The position numbers and the translations under genes are program-made. Positions 1 to 8,300 of a stretch of 64,000 nt of DNA are shown here, one piece after another. Below the pieces are notes generated by a model that saw only the letters and a list, made by a program, of their open reading frames with translations, was not told the origin of the DNA and did no database searches. Origin of the DNA: an uncultured archaeon (lineage in GTDB: Archaea; Thermoplasmatota; Thermoplasmata; Thermoplasmatales; Thermoplasmataceae). Location: the NCBI GenBank assembly GCA_000965745.1, contig CP009479.1, forward strand, positions 1,560,457-1,624,456, read 5' to 3'. Positions within the stretch are counted from its first letter, which is position 1; the number at the start of each line of letters is the position of its first letter.

Positions 1-701
1 TTTCCTGATCCCGTCTCTCCGAATATCAGCACGTTGTGGGAATTCTTGTTAAAAATATCCAGAAAGACTGGTTTTTCCGTGATGTCATCAACCCCAAGAG
101 CAACTCCTCCCGCTTTGGGAACAGGGGTGAACGAAAGTGGGAAAATTGAGGATGCTGAATGAGTATCCATCAGGTACGGCTTACCCACATTATCCTTTGG
201 CGACGACATCTCCTTGAGCCTGTTTGTTGAGATATACTCAACGGGTCGGACGATGAGGCCCATAAGCTTCATCACAGACGAAAATGTAGCAGCACTCTCC
301 CTTAATTTTACTGGATGTTCCGAAGATACCCTGAAGGAAGCAAAAAGGTTCACCAGAAGTGATCTCCTGGCCCCAATTCTTGAGGACATGTTCTCAAGGT
401 CGTATATCTGGCGGTTCAGCTTCTCGCGTTCGGAGTCCCCCATTGTCCTGCTGTACCTGATTTCAGACTTTCTGTCTGCGATGTATTTGCCAAGTGTGGA
501 TGAGCTGACTTTCTCCGGAACAGGCCTGATTATGAATTTCATCAGAACAGGAAAGCTGAGAGATTCCAGTAATGGCAGGTAATCTGTCCCACCCCCGTAG
601 TCTGAATCCACGAGAGTAAAAACCTGGTGGTGCTGATCAGTCGTGTAATACGCTTTCCCAATCTTGAAATTTGTGTTTCTCAACCTTCTACTATCATTCA
701 T
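1..701 (-). CDS. VirB4/CedB-like conjugation ATPase, N-terminal part (cut by window edge)
   Basis: The minus strand is open from an ATG at 701 (or 707) to the window edge. The last residues before the edge form a P-loop, GETGSGK, preceded by a hydrophobic strand ending NVLIF. About 215 residues come before the P-loop, which fits the N-terminal domain found before the motor domain in VirB4/TraC and archaeal CedB/HerA-like ATPases. GAGGT stands just upstream, and the gene follows the stop of its neighbour at 721 by about 20 bases. The last of four co-oriented genes whose order (pilin-like, VirB6-like, VirB3-like, ATPase) resembles a type IV secretion core. Inference: it powers DNA transfer or uptake across the membrane. 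Any HerA/FtsK-type ATPase with a P-loop remains possible, because Walker B and the rest lie outside the window. Confidence 0.72.
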   Translation of the reverse strand, partial: MNDSRRLRNTNFKIGKAYYTTDQHHQVFTLVDSDYGGGTDYLPLLESLSFPVLMKFIIRPVPEKVSSSTLGKYIADRKSEIRYSRTMGDSEREKLNRQIYDLENMSSRIGARRSLLVNLFASFRVSSEHPVKLRESAATFSSVMKLMGLIVRPVEYISTNRLKEMSSPKDNVGKPYLMDTHSASSIFPLSFTPVPKAGGVALGVDDITEKPVFLDIFNKNSHNVLIFGETGSG

Positions 702-720
702 AAACATACCTCATATACAA

Positions 721-1398
721 TCATGAAAGTGATTCAAGAATCAAGCTGAGCGTTTTCCCGTCCTCCACAAGTTCGCAGTTCCCCGCAACCCCAGAGAGGG
801 CAGACCTTATCGTATTCAAGTCATCCATGAGGCCTCTGCCCGAAATCTCGCTGTTTCTCCCATTCCCCCACACGATGATGAAGGATCTGTAGTAATATTG
901 ATCCTCAAACAGATAATCCAGGAATCTGTTGTAATTTTCTGATAACCTGTCAGCTTCCTCTACATGATACATTTTGGAGTCCACAGAAAAGGGTATGGCA
1001 AGGAAACTGGCCGCCCTTCCCATGGAAGAAAAGGCATTTGAAACCGCTTTTTCAAAATCTTTCCTGCTTTCAGGATTCAACGTGTGGACGTCTGCCCCTT
1101 TAACCTCAAGGCAGTATCCTTTACTTGCGCCCTTAAGGAAGAAGTGATTATCATTTACGGCATCCACCTTCACCCCGTTTGGCGGAATCCCGCGATGCGA
1201 TGAAGCTTTCCAGAGGATGCTCCTTGCCACCAGAGTTCCTATGGAAGACCCTTTCCTTACAGGAACAAAGAAAACAAGGGCAAAAACCAGTGCAAGCAGA
1301 GAGTAAAACAATGATATCTCTGACACCATGGCCGCCAGTGAAACAGAAACAAGAATCAGCACAGCATTCCTCGCTTCCAGTCCTGCAATTTTAGGCAT
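721..1398 (-). CDS. VirB3/PrgI-like membrane protein with soluble domain
   Basis: A 225-residue protein. A hydrophobic N-terminus (about residues 10-47) can form two membrane helices and is followed by about 170 residues of soluble alpha/beta sequence. The open frame extends upstream to 1569, but that part overlaps the previous gene. The first ATG after that gene's stop (1436) is at 1398, so it is taken as the start, although no clear Shine-Dalgarno site precedes it. A short two-helix membrane part before a cytoplasmic region, encoded directly before a VirB4-like ATPase, is typical of VirB3 and PrgI proteins. Its soluble part may stand in for the VirB4 N-terminal domain, as in fused VirB3-VirB4 proteins. 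Family assignment rests mainly on topology and position. Confidence 0.6.
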   Translation of the reverse strand: MPKIAGLEARNAVLILVSVSLAAMVSEISLFYSLLALVFALVFFVPVRKGSSIGTLVARSILWKASSHRGIPPNGVKVDAVNDNHFFLKGASKGYCLEVKGADVHTLNPESRKDFEKAVSNAFSSMGRAASFLAIPFSVDSKMYHVEEADRLSENYNRFLDYLFEDQYYYRSFIIVWGNGRNSEISGRGLMDDLNTIRSALSGVAGNCELVEDGKTLSLILESLS

Positions 1399-1435
1399 GA
1401 AAGTGTTTATGTTTGCAGGTATCCTGTTATTGCCC

Positions 1436-2476
1436 TTACTCCTCGTATGAATCCACCTCGAAGCGGTTATATTCAAGATCCCGTGCCAGGGCGAAATCCT
1501 GCATCGACGTCTTTTTTGCACGGGAGGCGAAAGTGCCTGATTTTCCTGCAGTGCCGAACACATCCCCAACTGAATTCTTTACGCTTCCTGACGCAAACTT
1601 ACCTATTGCCCCCGCAGGACCTGAAACAGAAGATCCCAGAAAATCCCCGGTATTCATAAGGGAAGTTGCCGAAGAACTGAGTATCGAGCTGGCGGTAACT
1701 AGAAGGTACGGGCTGGATGCGGCCAAGATAATAAATGCAGCCTGAAGAAGGAAGTTTCCATAGAAAATATGGGCATTATACAGTATTATCAGGATAAAGA
1801 AGGGGAGCGCATTTATCTCTATGAAAAGTTTCCAGAATTTGACGGCAAGGCTATCAAACCCCTTTATAACGAAAAAAAGGGAGAACAGTGGAAGTGTGGA
1901 CACAAGAAAAATGGCAAGGGCCTGTCTTATTTCAAGAACTGCCAGGAGCGCTCCTGTTCCGACGAAGTAAAGTGAAAGAAGGAGAAATTCCATGACCTGG
2001 AAAAATGGATTTTCAGAGTAGCTTGCCTTGATTTGGGCAACTGAATTCGAAACAGACAAGAGTGAATACCAGTCTACGGACCCATAGTTCCATACCTGGA
2101 GGAATATGGCCTGAAATATCTTCATTACAAAAATTGAAGTCTGCAGGGAGAAGAATGACAAGATGACAGCAAAAACGGACCTGTAGAGCAGGGAGGAAGG
2201 GAATTGTATTTTCCCCAGTGAGTTAGAAGCCATGAGTGCAAACGAGCCGGCTAGAAGCAGGGCCCCTGCGATTGTCAGGTATATACTGTTGTAGAGGGCG
2301 TTGAAAAATGCCATAAACGAACTATTTGCCGCTATCCCAACGGGGAATGAGTACTGCGGAGTCAACCCGTAATACACAACGTAATACCAAATGGCAGCAA
2401 CTAACGCTATGTAGGCATGGTTAATAAGCGAAATAAGTGCTGAAAGCGTTCCAGGCAGAGTGGAAAGCAACGACAT
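1436..2476 (-). CDS. VirB6/CedA-like polytopic membrane protein
   Basis: A 346-residue protein with about seven or eight hydrophobic helices between residues 15 and 275. A polar tail of about 70 residues follows, rich in Gly, Ser and Ala and then in charged residues. VirB6/TrbL and the archaeal DNA-import channel CedA have this architecture: many helices followed by a low-complexity Gly/Ser C-terminus. It starts at an ATG four bases after the stop of the pilin-like gene and ends shortly before the VirB3-like gene, so the genes are probably co-transcribed. Inference: the channel or assembly platform of the DNA-transfer apparatus. Sequence similarity to known VirB6 proteins was not tested. Confidence 0.62.
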   Translation of the reverse strand: MSLLSTLPGTLSALISLINHAYIALVAAIWYYVVYYGLTPQYSFPVGIAANSSFMAFFNALYNSIYLTIAGALLLAGSFALMASNSLGKIQFPSSLLYRSVFAVILSFFSLQTSIFVMKIFQAIFLQVWNYGSVDWYSLLSVSNSVAQIKASYSENPFFQVMEFLLLSLYFVGTGALLAVLEIRQALAIFLVSTLPLFSLFFVIKGFDSLAVKFWKLFIEINALPFFILIILYNAHIFYGNFLLQAAFIILAASSPYLLVTASSILSSSATSLMNTGDFLGSSVSGPAGAIGKFASGSVKNSVGDVFGTAGKSGTFASRAKKTSMQDFALARDLEYNRFEVDSYEE

Positions 2477-2480
2477 TTTT

Positions 2481-2771
2481 CTACGATCCGGAAACTATGA
2501 ACTTGAAGATTGCATAAAGCGTACCGCTGAGGGCAAGCACATAGATCAGTGTACCAATGAATGCATTCTTAAGCCTGATTTTTGCGTCATATCGCCTATC
2601 TTCGTCTCCGCTGAAAAAAGAAATCGCGATGGGAACCCACAGAAGCCCGATTATTACGGCGGAAACAGAAGCCACAACTTCATAGATCCGGTTTACCACA
2701 CCTGACAGCTGTGAACTAATGACCAAAACGGTATTAGAGAGAAAATGAAACTCAATAGCACTTAATACCAT
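2481..2771 (-). CDS. small two-helix pilin-like (VirB2/CedA1-like) protein
   Basis: A 96-residue protein. After a mildly hydrophobic N-terminus it has two strong membrane helices (about residues 30-54 and 70-93). They are joined by a charged loop, GDEDRRYDAKIRLKNA, rich in Lys and Arg. VirB2-type conjugative pilins and the archaeal CedA1 subunit are small proteins with two hydrophobic helices and a short basic loop. This is the first gene of the four-gene cluster. A TATA-like element lies about 24 bases before its ATG (2791-2799), so the message is probably leaderless. Family assignment is by architecture and gene order. Confidence 0.6.
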   Translation of the reverse strand: MVLSAIEFHFLSNTVLVISSQLSGVVNRIYEVVASVSAVIIGLLWVPIAISFFSGDEDRRYDAKIRLKNAFIGTLIYVLALSGTLYAIFKFIVSGS

Positions 2772-2790
2772 TTTTGAATGATATTAATGT

Positions 2791-2820
2791 AATATTTAAC
2801 AACTTGCCATTTTGTGGCAA
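2791..2820 (-). promoter_or_regulatory. TATA box and adjacent palindrome before the type-IV-like operon
   Basis: Read on the minus strand, TTAAATATT (2791-2799) lies about 24 bases before the pilin-like ATG, the spacing of an archaeal TATA box on a leaderless transcript. Just upstream is a perfect inverted repeat, TTGCCA-n5-TGGCAA (2804-2820), where the B recognition element or a regulator could bind. It might instead be a weak terminator stem of the convergent region, but no T-run follows. Confidence 0.5.
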
Positions 2821-2833
2821 ATTCAATAATGTT

Positions 2834-3328
2834 TCAGGGAGACCCCTTCGCCTCCTCTTTTATCTTGTGAAGAAGTCTCATCCTCTCCTTGCTTCTCTCT
2901 TCCCCATTGCTGAACCTCAGTTTTTCCTCGTCAGTCTCAAGCAGTAAGGGTGGAACCTCGGTTGGCCTGCCACTCTGGTCAACTGCAACGTAAGTGAGAT
3001 AAGCTTTGGTAGTGAAGCTTGTAGTTCCCGTCAGGCCCTCCTGGGAAAACACGTCAACTTCAATTTCCATTGTTGATCTTGTCACATGGTTTATCCTCCC
3101 CTCCAATCTTACAATGTCACCGAGCTGTATTGGGGAAAGGAAGAACAGGCTGTCAATGCTCCCTGTCACTGCCCGCCGCCTGCCATGTTTGATGGCAACT
3201 ATGGAGGCGACATTGTCGATCCACTCCATCAGGTGCCCACCATAAAGGGCATTGAAAATGTTTGTATCAGCCGGCAGGACAAGTCGCTCAATCTCCGTCA
3301 ATGATTCCTTCGGTGATTTCTTCTTCAT
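2834..3328 (-). CDS. acyl-CoA thioesterase, hotdog fold
   Basis: A 164-residue hotdog-fold acyl-CoA hydrolase of the YciA/BACH type. It would cleave fatty acyl-CoA to free acid and CoA in the cytosol. The family signature is clear: a segment beginning NIFNALYGGHLMEWID carries the Asn-Gly-Gly-His-Asp pattern that lines the active site, followed by strands typical of the fold. The open frame reaches 3424, but homology starts near the ATG at 3328, so the first 32 codons are probably untranslated. The gene diverges from rpiA. The physiological substrate cannot be read from the sequence. Confidence 0.88.
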   Translation of the reverse strand: MKKKSPKESLTEIERLVLPADTNIFNALYGGHLMEWIDNVASIVAIKHGRRRAVTGSIDSLFFLSPIQLGDIVRLEGRINHVTRSTMEIEVDVFSQEGLTGTTSFTTKAYLTYVAVDQSGRPTEVPPLLLETDEEKLRFSNGEERSKERMRLLHKIKEEAKGSP

Positions 3329-3453
3329 GGTACTCCAACGTTTAACCCGAGAAAATACATTCGGTTTGCCGATATCTGGGTGAGAAACCTCCTCTCGAAA
3401 GGGGCTGGCGGATGTCACGATCATCTATTATACACAAGACCTATTCATCGTCC

Positions 3454-4131
3454 ATGGCTGACTTGGAGGCAGAGAAAAAGGCGGCTGCACTTGAAGCTAT
3501 CAAGCATGTCAGGAATGGAATGCTATTGGGAATCGGTACCGGCTCGACCGTATCTTATTTCATGGAAGCTCTTGCCACAAAAGTCTCAGAGGGGTTGAAA
3601 ATAACCGGGGTTCCAACTTCTAAGGCAACCGAATTAAAATCCCTGGAACTTGGCATCCCCATCACAAACAATCCCACGAGGAAGATGGATATCACATTCG
3701 ATGGCGCCGATGAGGCAGATGCGAACGGCGATCTTATCAAGGGAGGTGGTGGAGCCCTTCTGAGAGAAAAGATAATCGCCTTCAACAGCAATGAGATGTA
3801 TGTGATGGTGGACGGATCAAAACTTAAGGCTGCCGGTGAGCTTGGAGACTTTCCGCTGCCGGTAGAGGTAATACCATTCCTGGAGGACAGGACAAAGCTG
3901 AACATTGAAAACCTAGGCGCATCATGCTCATTCAGGTCAGGCAAAAGATTCATCACTGATAACGGAAACTACATTCTTGACTGCAAATTCGGCAAAATAG
4001 AAGACCCGAAGCTTCTCGAGTCTCAAGTCAAAGATATACCGGGCATTGTAGAAGTTGGCCTGTTCTGTGGATACGCAAACAAGATATTCGAAGGCACCTC
4101 AGTAGGATGCAGGGTTCATGAAATCAAATAG
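3454..4131 (+). CDS. rpiA: ribose-5-phosphate isomerase A
   Basis: Interconverts ribose 5-phosphate and ribulose 5-phosphate for nucleotide and aromatic precursor supply. The family motifs are present: the phosphate-binding GIGTGSTV near the N-terminus, the catalytic FDGADEAD segment and the KGGGGALLREK loop. The frame is open from 3412. However, TTATAC at 3428-3433 lies about 24 bases before the ATG at 3454, which fits a leaderless start giving 225 residues, the usual RpiA length. It converges on the HTH regulator that follows, with only two bases between the two stop codons. Confidence 0.95.
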   Translation: MADLEAEKKAAALEAIKHVRNGMLLGIGTGSTVSYFMEALATKVSEGLKITGVPTSKATELKSLELGIPITNNPTRKMDITFDGADEADANGDLIKGGGGALLREKIIAFNSNEMYVMVDGSKLKAAGELGDFPLPVEVIPFLEDRTKLNIENLGASCSFRSGKRFITDNGNYILDCKFGKIEDPKLLESQVKDIPGIVEVGLFCGYANKIFEGTSVGCRVHEIK

Positions 4132-4133
4132 AA

Positions 4134-4499
4134 TTATTGTTTGAAGGTCTTAAGCTGTTTTATATTTGAATTTATTTCGCTGATTTTGCTTTCAAGGTCC
4201 TGGATTATTTCTTCAAGAATCTCGTTGAAGTCCTTGGACAGCTTATACCCATGAATAGGCCTGCCTTTACCTTCCTTCTTCATGTTTCTCTTGTTGATCC
4301 ATCCCTTTCTCCTGAGCCACTGCATGGCTATCGAAACCTCAGGCTGTCTCAGTCCTGTCTCTCTCTCGATTTCAACACTGGTTATTTCCCCTTTGTTTCT
4401 GATATATACAAGAGTGTATGCAACGCTCCTCGGTATATCTGAAATTATCAGATATTTCGCCAGGCGTTCGTTCTCCTCGGATAGGGTCATATCGTTCAA
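4134..4499 (-). CDS. winged-helix transcriptional regulator
   Basis: A 121-residue protein with a winged helix-turn-helix domain. A recognition segment (VEIERETGLRQPEVSIAMQ, about residues 40-58) is followed by a basic wing (RRKGWINKR, KKEGKGRP) and a C-terminal coiled coil (about residues 90-118) that probably mediates dimerisation. This form is common in Thermoplasmatales and related to TrmB/MarR-like proteins. The start is a TTG at 4499 or an ATG at 4490. A TATTTATAG element about 26 bases before the TTG favours the TTG as a leaderless start. Targets cannot be told from the context. Confidence 0.8.
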   Translation of the reverse strand: MNDMTLSEENERLAKYLIISDIPRSVAYTLVYIRNKGEITSVEIERETGLRQPEVSIAMQWLRRKGWINKRNMKKEGKGRPIHGYKLSKDFNEILEEIIQDLESKISEINSNIKQLKTFKQ

Positions 4500-4615
4500 T
4501 AATATTATAATTCTATAAATATGTAATGGTTGCCAAAAAATACTAAAATCGCAAGTCCCTAGATTAAGAATTTGATTTTTTTCTCTTATGTAATTTTAAT
4601 GAAATCGGCAATAGA

Positions 4616-4873
4616 CTAAGTCTTTGCAAGTGCTTCGAGCCTGCTGATGATCGTATACAATGAAGCTCTTCCATGAGCTGGAACATTGGGATCATTTGCA
4701 ATTTCATCCAGAAGAGATACGGCTGTAGCACATCTCAAGTCGAGGCTGTCCTCTTCCTTGGACAATGCTGACCTTGAATCTGTTGCCGTCTTTCGCACAT
4801 TCTTTGGTACGGATGTATCCTGTGAAAGCTCGTCCAACAGAAACACTACTTCTTCTAACATTTTTTCATCCAT
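4616..4873 (-). CDS. UPF0147 family protein
   Basis: An 85-residue all-helical archaeal protein of the UPF0147 family. It is recognised from the two-fold repeat 'LLDELSQDTSVPKNVRK' and 'LLDEIANDPNVPAHGR'. Function unknown. The frame can begin at a GTG (4882) overlapping the upstream stop, but GGGAG lies about ten bases before the ATG at 4873, so the ATG is preferred. It follows the Lrp-type ligand-binding protein and is probably translated from the same mRNA. Confidence 0.87.
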   Translation of the reverse strand: MDEKMLEEVVFLLDELSQDTSVPKNVRKTATDSRSALSKEEDSLDLRCATAVSLLDEIANDPNVPAHGRASLYTIISRLEALAKT

Positions 4874-4878
4874 AATTT

Positions 4879-5193
4879 TCACTCTCCCATTAGTTGGCCC
4901 ATGTCTTTCTTTATTGTGAGCACCATCATAGTCTTTGACCCCCTGATGCCTGAAATCTGGCTCATCTTGTTTACCAGGAAATCCTGCAACCCATCGTAAT
5001 TGGGGAATCTCACCTTGAGGATGATGTCGTAGTCTCCTGTTACGATAAAGACATCTTCTGTAAAATTTTCTTTTGCGAGTTCACCGCCTATGGCTTCTAC
5101 CCTGCTGACATCGGCTTCTATCCCGATCAGCGCTGTTACTATTTTGTTGGTATAATATTCATCAAGTTCTTTCGATATCTCAACATCGCTCAT
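4879..5193 (-). CDS. stand-alone Lrp/AsnC ligand-binding (RAM) domain protein
   Basis: A 104-residue protein. The central part (ALIGIEAD..., VFIVTGDYDIILKV, LVNKMSQISGIRGSKTMMVLTI) has the beta-alpha-beta-beta-alpha-beta pattern of the Lrp/AsnC effector-binding domain. There is no DNA-binding helix-turn-helix. Such proteins form small-molecule-binding oligomers and may modulate full-length Lrp regulators or sense amino acids. The gene overlaps or abuts the UPF0147 gene, so the pair is probably one transcription unit. The ligand is unknown. Confidence 0.85.
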   Translation of the reverse strand: MSDVEISKELDEYYTNKIVTALIGIEADVSRVEAIGGELAKENFTEDVFIVTGDYDIILKVRFPNYDGLQDFLVNKMSQISGIRGSKTMMVLTIKKDMGQLMGE

Positions 5194-5351
5194 ACAACTC
5201 TCCCCCAGCTCCGCGGTTTAGCAACTTATTGGGCCATAATCTGCCAACCGAAGCCTACAATCATGCCTCGCCGTCTATAGCACAAATCAAAATAAGAGTT
5301 TCGCCGAAGCTGAATTCACAGTCAAAAAAATTGGGAAGGGCAGTTGTTGGA

Positions 5352-5513
5352 CTAGACAAACTCTTCTTCGAGTTCCATCATGACCTGGTTCAAAACTTCT
5401 TCGAACGTCCTGCCGGAATACTCCCTTAGACCTCCTATTTCGGTTCTGAGTTTGGCCAGGTATGTTCCGTCATCTTCGAGATCAAATTCAATATTGCAAA
5501 TAAGTTCCTGCAT
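5352..5513 (-). CDS. small acidic hypothetical protein (53 aa)
   Basis: An ATG-to-TAG frame of 53 codons, rich in Glu and Asp. A short beta strand (ICNIEFDLEDDGTYLAKLR) is followed by a helix ending MMELEEEF. GGAG lies upstream of the ATG on the minus strand. It sits alone between the Lrp-like gene and the reductase. The pattern resembles small conserved Thermoplasmatales proteins (HicB-like or type II antitoxin-like strand-helix folds), but no family is recognised and no partner toxin is adjacent. Confidence 0.55.
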   Translation of the reverse strand: MQELICNIEFDLEDDGTYLAKLRTEIGGLREYSGRTFEEVLNQVMMELEEEFV

Positions 5514-5588
5514 TTTTATTTCAACTCCTGACGCCTTATTTATTTGTTGTTATAAATCTTTCCCGGATATCTACTTATTCATTTTGAC

Positions 5589-6608
5589 TCACTGTGACAG
5601 ATCCAGGTATACCCTTCCGAATACCTTTCTCTCAAGCATGTCACTATAAGCTTCATTAATCCGCTCTAGGGGAACTTTCTTCCCTATAATAGGTTTTATC
5701 TTTCCCTGTGAGGTCAGTTCCAGAGCTTTTTGCATATCCTTTCTTGTGGAACTTATGCTTCCTGAGATGCTGTTGCCCTTGAGTATGATCAGGCCCAGCG
5801 GTAGGTTTACAGGTTCAGGAGTGACATTTCCTATAACCACCATCCTGCCTCCTGTCCTTAAGCTCCTCAATGAACTATCAAATGTATGGATCCCGACATT
5901 TTCAAGAGCCACGTGTACACCGTCCCCTAAAATTTCTTTGATCTCCTTGTCGAATCTTCCTCCTGAATGAACTATGTGATCGGCACCCAAATTTCGTATC
6001 TGTTCTTCCTTCCACGCAGAGCTGGTTTCAGCAATAACTTCTGCCCCTATTGCCTTAGCGATCTGAATCGCATGCGCACCAACTCCTCCTCCGGCTCCAG
6101 TTATAAGAACCCTCATTCCACTCTTTAGTCCACCAACCTCATGCAGAGCATGGTAAACCATCCCCGTAACGCAGGCAGAGATTGCTGCACCTTCATGGGT
6201 AACATTTTCCGGAACTTTTACAACACTTCTTTCAGTGACCTTGATATATTGTGCATAACCGCCATTCAGCAATTCTCCGTAGGTTCTCTTGTTCAGGCAG
6301 AGATTTTCGTTCCCTGATAGGCAGAACTCACATTTGCCGCATGGATCATATATGAGGCTTGCCACCCTGTCACCGTTCTTGAAATCTTTGACGTCGGGCC
6401 CTGTTTCCACAATTACTCCAGATATCTCGTGCCCGGGCACTATCGGAGTTTTTACTCTTGGAAAAAAGCCATCTCTGGTGAGGATATCCCTGAAGCAGAT
6501 CCCTGTCAGCTCCTGTTTGATGAGGATCTCGTTTCCTGACACCTCGGGCTTATCCAGATCTACAACTTCAAGAGGCTCCTTTATATTGTTGAGAACCGCA
6601 GCCTTCAT
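5589..6608 (-). CDS. zinc-type medium-chain alcohol dehydrogenase / acryloyl-CoA reductase-like
   Basis: A 339-residue NAD(P)H-dependent MDR oxidoreductase. Visible motifs are the zinc-site GHEISGVIVETG, a structural zinc loop CGKCEFCLSGNENLC, and the Rossmann glycine motif GAGGGVGAHAIQIAKA. The profile resembles archaeal alcohol dehydrogenases and acryloyl-CoA reductase-like enzymes. The substrate cannot be decided from the sequence. The open frame runs to 6836, but TTATAT about 25 bases before the ATG at 6608 and the canonical N-terminus MKAAVL set the start. The gene diverges from the ThiF-like gene. Confidence 0.87.
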   Translation of the reverse strand: MKAAVLNNIKEPLEVVDLDKPEVSGNEILIKQELTGICFRDILTRDGFFPRVKTPIVPGHEISGVIVETGPDVKDFKNGDRVASLIYDPCGKCEFCLSGNENLCLNKRTYGELLNGGYAQYIKVTERSVVKVPENVTHEGAAISACVTGMVYHALHEVGGLKSGMRVLITGAGGGVGAHAIQIAKAIGAEVIAETSSAWKEEQIRNLGADHIVHSGGRFDKEIKEILGDGVHVALENVGIHTFDSSLRSLRTGGRMVVIGNVTPEPVNLPLGLIILKGNSISGSISSTRKDMQKALELTSQGKIKPIIGKKVPLERINEAYSDMLERKVFGRVYLDLSQ

Positions 6609-6753
6609 AGATTGAAATAAACTCGGGATATAAGCCATCTTTGATAGTGGAATTAAGGTCCAATATTCTGCCATCTTTGAATCTCTACCATCATAGGGCG
6701 TATTTTCAAAGAACTCATAAAAAGGTTTTATTGCCTGTAGTGTTTGAGGATTG

Positions 6754-7533
6754 ATGGTTGATGCCAGATATTCAAGGCAGTCAATTCTGCGAGTTTTTGA
6801 ACCTGGCGACTTTGACAGGATCAGGGAATCCACCATAGTGGTTGTAGGGATTGGCGGAACAGGGTCGATGGCGGCAGACCTCTTTGCCAGGGTCGGGGTT
6901 AAGAAGCTGAAAATAGTCGACAGAGATTTTGTCTCAATTTCGAATCTTCACAGGCAGATCCTCTACGATGACGATGATATTGGCGAACCGAAGGTGGCAG
7001 TCGCCAAAAGAAAACTGAACAGGATCAACCCGGACGTTTCCATCGAAGAATGCAATGCTGCATTTGATGCATCGAATGCGGAGGACTTGATATCCGATGC
7101 AGATTTGGTGTTTGACGGAACTGATAATTTTACAACGAGGCTCATAATAAACGACGCGTGTGTAAAACTGCGAAAGCCATGGATTTACACATCTGCAATA
7201 GAAACCTATGGGGAAGTAAAAACAATCATCCCGGGAAAAACCTCCTGTCTTGCCTGTTATGTAACGATGCCCAATCAGAGGCAGCCTGTCTGCTCAGAGG
7301 TTGGTGTGTTCCCGTCCGTTCCGAACATGGTGGCATCCTTTGCTTTTACAATGGCGATTAAGGCTTTGACCGGTCACGAGGTCTCCGGAGATCTCTTTTT
7401 TTTCGATCCATGGAAGGGCGATACCCAGAAGCTGGCCATAAAGAGAAACGATAGCTGCAAATCGTGCTCAAGGAATGAATTTGAATATCTCGACAAAAAA
7501 TATTCCTCTCTCGGTATAAGGCCGTTGATCTAG
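6754..7533 (+). CDS. E1-like ThiF/MoeB/HesA adenylyltransferase (UbaA type)
   Basis: A 259-residue E1-like enzyme that adenylates the C-terminus of small ubiquitin-like sulfur carriers (MoaD, ThiS or archaeal SAMP proteins). Motifs: the ATP-binding GIGGTGS (about residues 32-38), the DRDFVSISNLHRQ segment, and two zinc-binding cysteine pairs (SCLACY and CKSC). A CSEVGVF segment corresponds to the crossover loop of MoeB. The ATG at 6754 follows an in-frame TTG at 6751, and a TTTTATT element about 27 bases upstream suits a leaderless message. Its partner carrier is not in this window. Confidence 0.88.
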   Translation: MVDARYSRQSILRVFEPGDFDRIRESTIVVVGIGGTGSMAADLFARVGVKKLKIVDRDFVSISNLHRQILYDDDDIGEPKVAVAKRKLNRINPDVSIEECNAAFDASNAEDLISDADLVFDGTDNFTTRLIINDACVKLRKPWIYTSAIETYGEVKTIIPGKTSCLACYVTMPNQRQPVCSEVGVFPSVPNMVASFAFTMAIKALTGHEVSGDLFFFDPWKGDTQKLAIKRNDSCKSCSRNEFEYLDKKYSSLGIRPLI

Positions 7534-7590
7534 ACAGGGTGTGGCTTGGATTAGTTTTTTTAACAACCTGAATATGTGGTCAGGGATCTG

Positions 7591-8211
7591 ATGATTAAAG
7601 GAGTCATATTTGATCTTGACGGAACAATTCTGGATTCGGTTGATCTTCGGGTAAAAGCTTGGAGATACGCGTTCCAGATGGTTGACATCAGTGTGCCGGG
7701 CGATGAAATACGACCGCTGATCGGGCTTCCGGGGGAAAATCTCGCAGGCAGGTATTACAAGTACCCTGACGAAGTTGAGAAAATGGAAGAGCAGTTCTTC
7801 AAGAGCCACCTGTCAGAAGCAAGTTTCTACTCTGATGTAGGAGACACCTTCACTTCTCTGTCTTCAAGAGACATAAATACTGTTATAGTCACATCTTCAA
7901 GGAAAGACCTGACCAAGAGGCTGGACATTCCGGTCAACAGGATCGTGACAATCGACGATGTCACAAACGGTAAGCCTGATACTGAACCATATCTCAAAGC
8001 TCTTGCTTACATGAAGATTGAGCCTTCTGAGCTCATGGTCGTGGGGGATTCTGAATCTGACCTGATGCCGGCCAAAAAACTGGGGGCGCTTTCTGTTATG
8101 GTTCTCCACGGCAGGGACGTTGAAAGCAAGTACGCGGACTACTACGTTGACGAGATAGGGGACGTAGTCCAGCTTATAGACAAAGTGACCGCGGTTAAAT
8201 ACAGCTTCTAG
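7591..8211 (+). CDS. HAD-superfamily phosphatase
   Basis: A 206-residue haloacid dehalogenase-type hydrolase. Motif I, FDLDGTILDS, holds the nucleophilic Asp. Motif II is VIVTSSRKD, and motif III/IV is VVGDSESDL, which binds magnesium. The short helical cap after motif I resembles phosphoglycolate phosphatase/PGMB-type (C1 cap) enzymes. The substrate is undetermined. A T-rich TATA-like stretch about 30 bases upstream supports the ATG at 7591 over the in-frame GTG at 7576. Confidence 0.85.
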   Translation: MIKGVIFDLDGTILDSVDLRVKAWRYAFQMVDISVPGDEIRPLIGLPGENLAGRYYKYPDEVEKMEEQFFKSHLSEASFYSDVGDTFTSLSSRDINTVIVTSSRKDLTKRLDIPVNRIVTIDDVTNGKPDTEPYLKALAYMKIEPSELMVVGDSESDLMPAKKLGALSVMVLHGRDVESKYADYYVDEIGDVVQLIDKVTAVKYSF

Positions 8212-8300
8212 AGTCAAGCTTCTGCAGGTTAACCGCAGCAACTCTTTTTTTGCCGACTCCGTTCGGGCTAAGATAATCTATCTGGAATCAATACAGTCAT

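Noticed and set aside
214-582. Plus-strand 122-aa frame
   Set aside because: It is the complement of the VirB4-like ATPase reading frame, which has a P-loop and a coherent sequence.
1399-1569. Upstream extension of the VirB3-like gene to 1569
   Set aside because: It overlaps the coding end of the VirB6-like gene and carries unnatural sequence; the ATG at 1398 is the first start after that stop.
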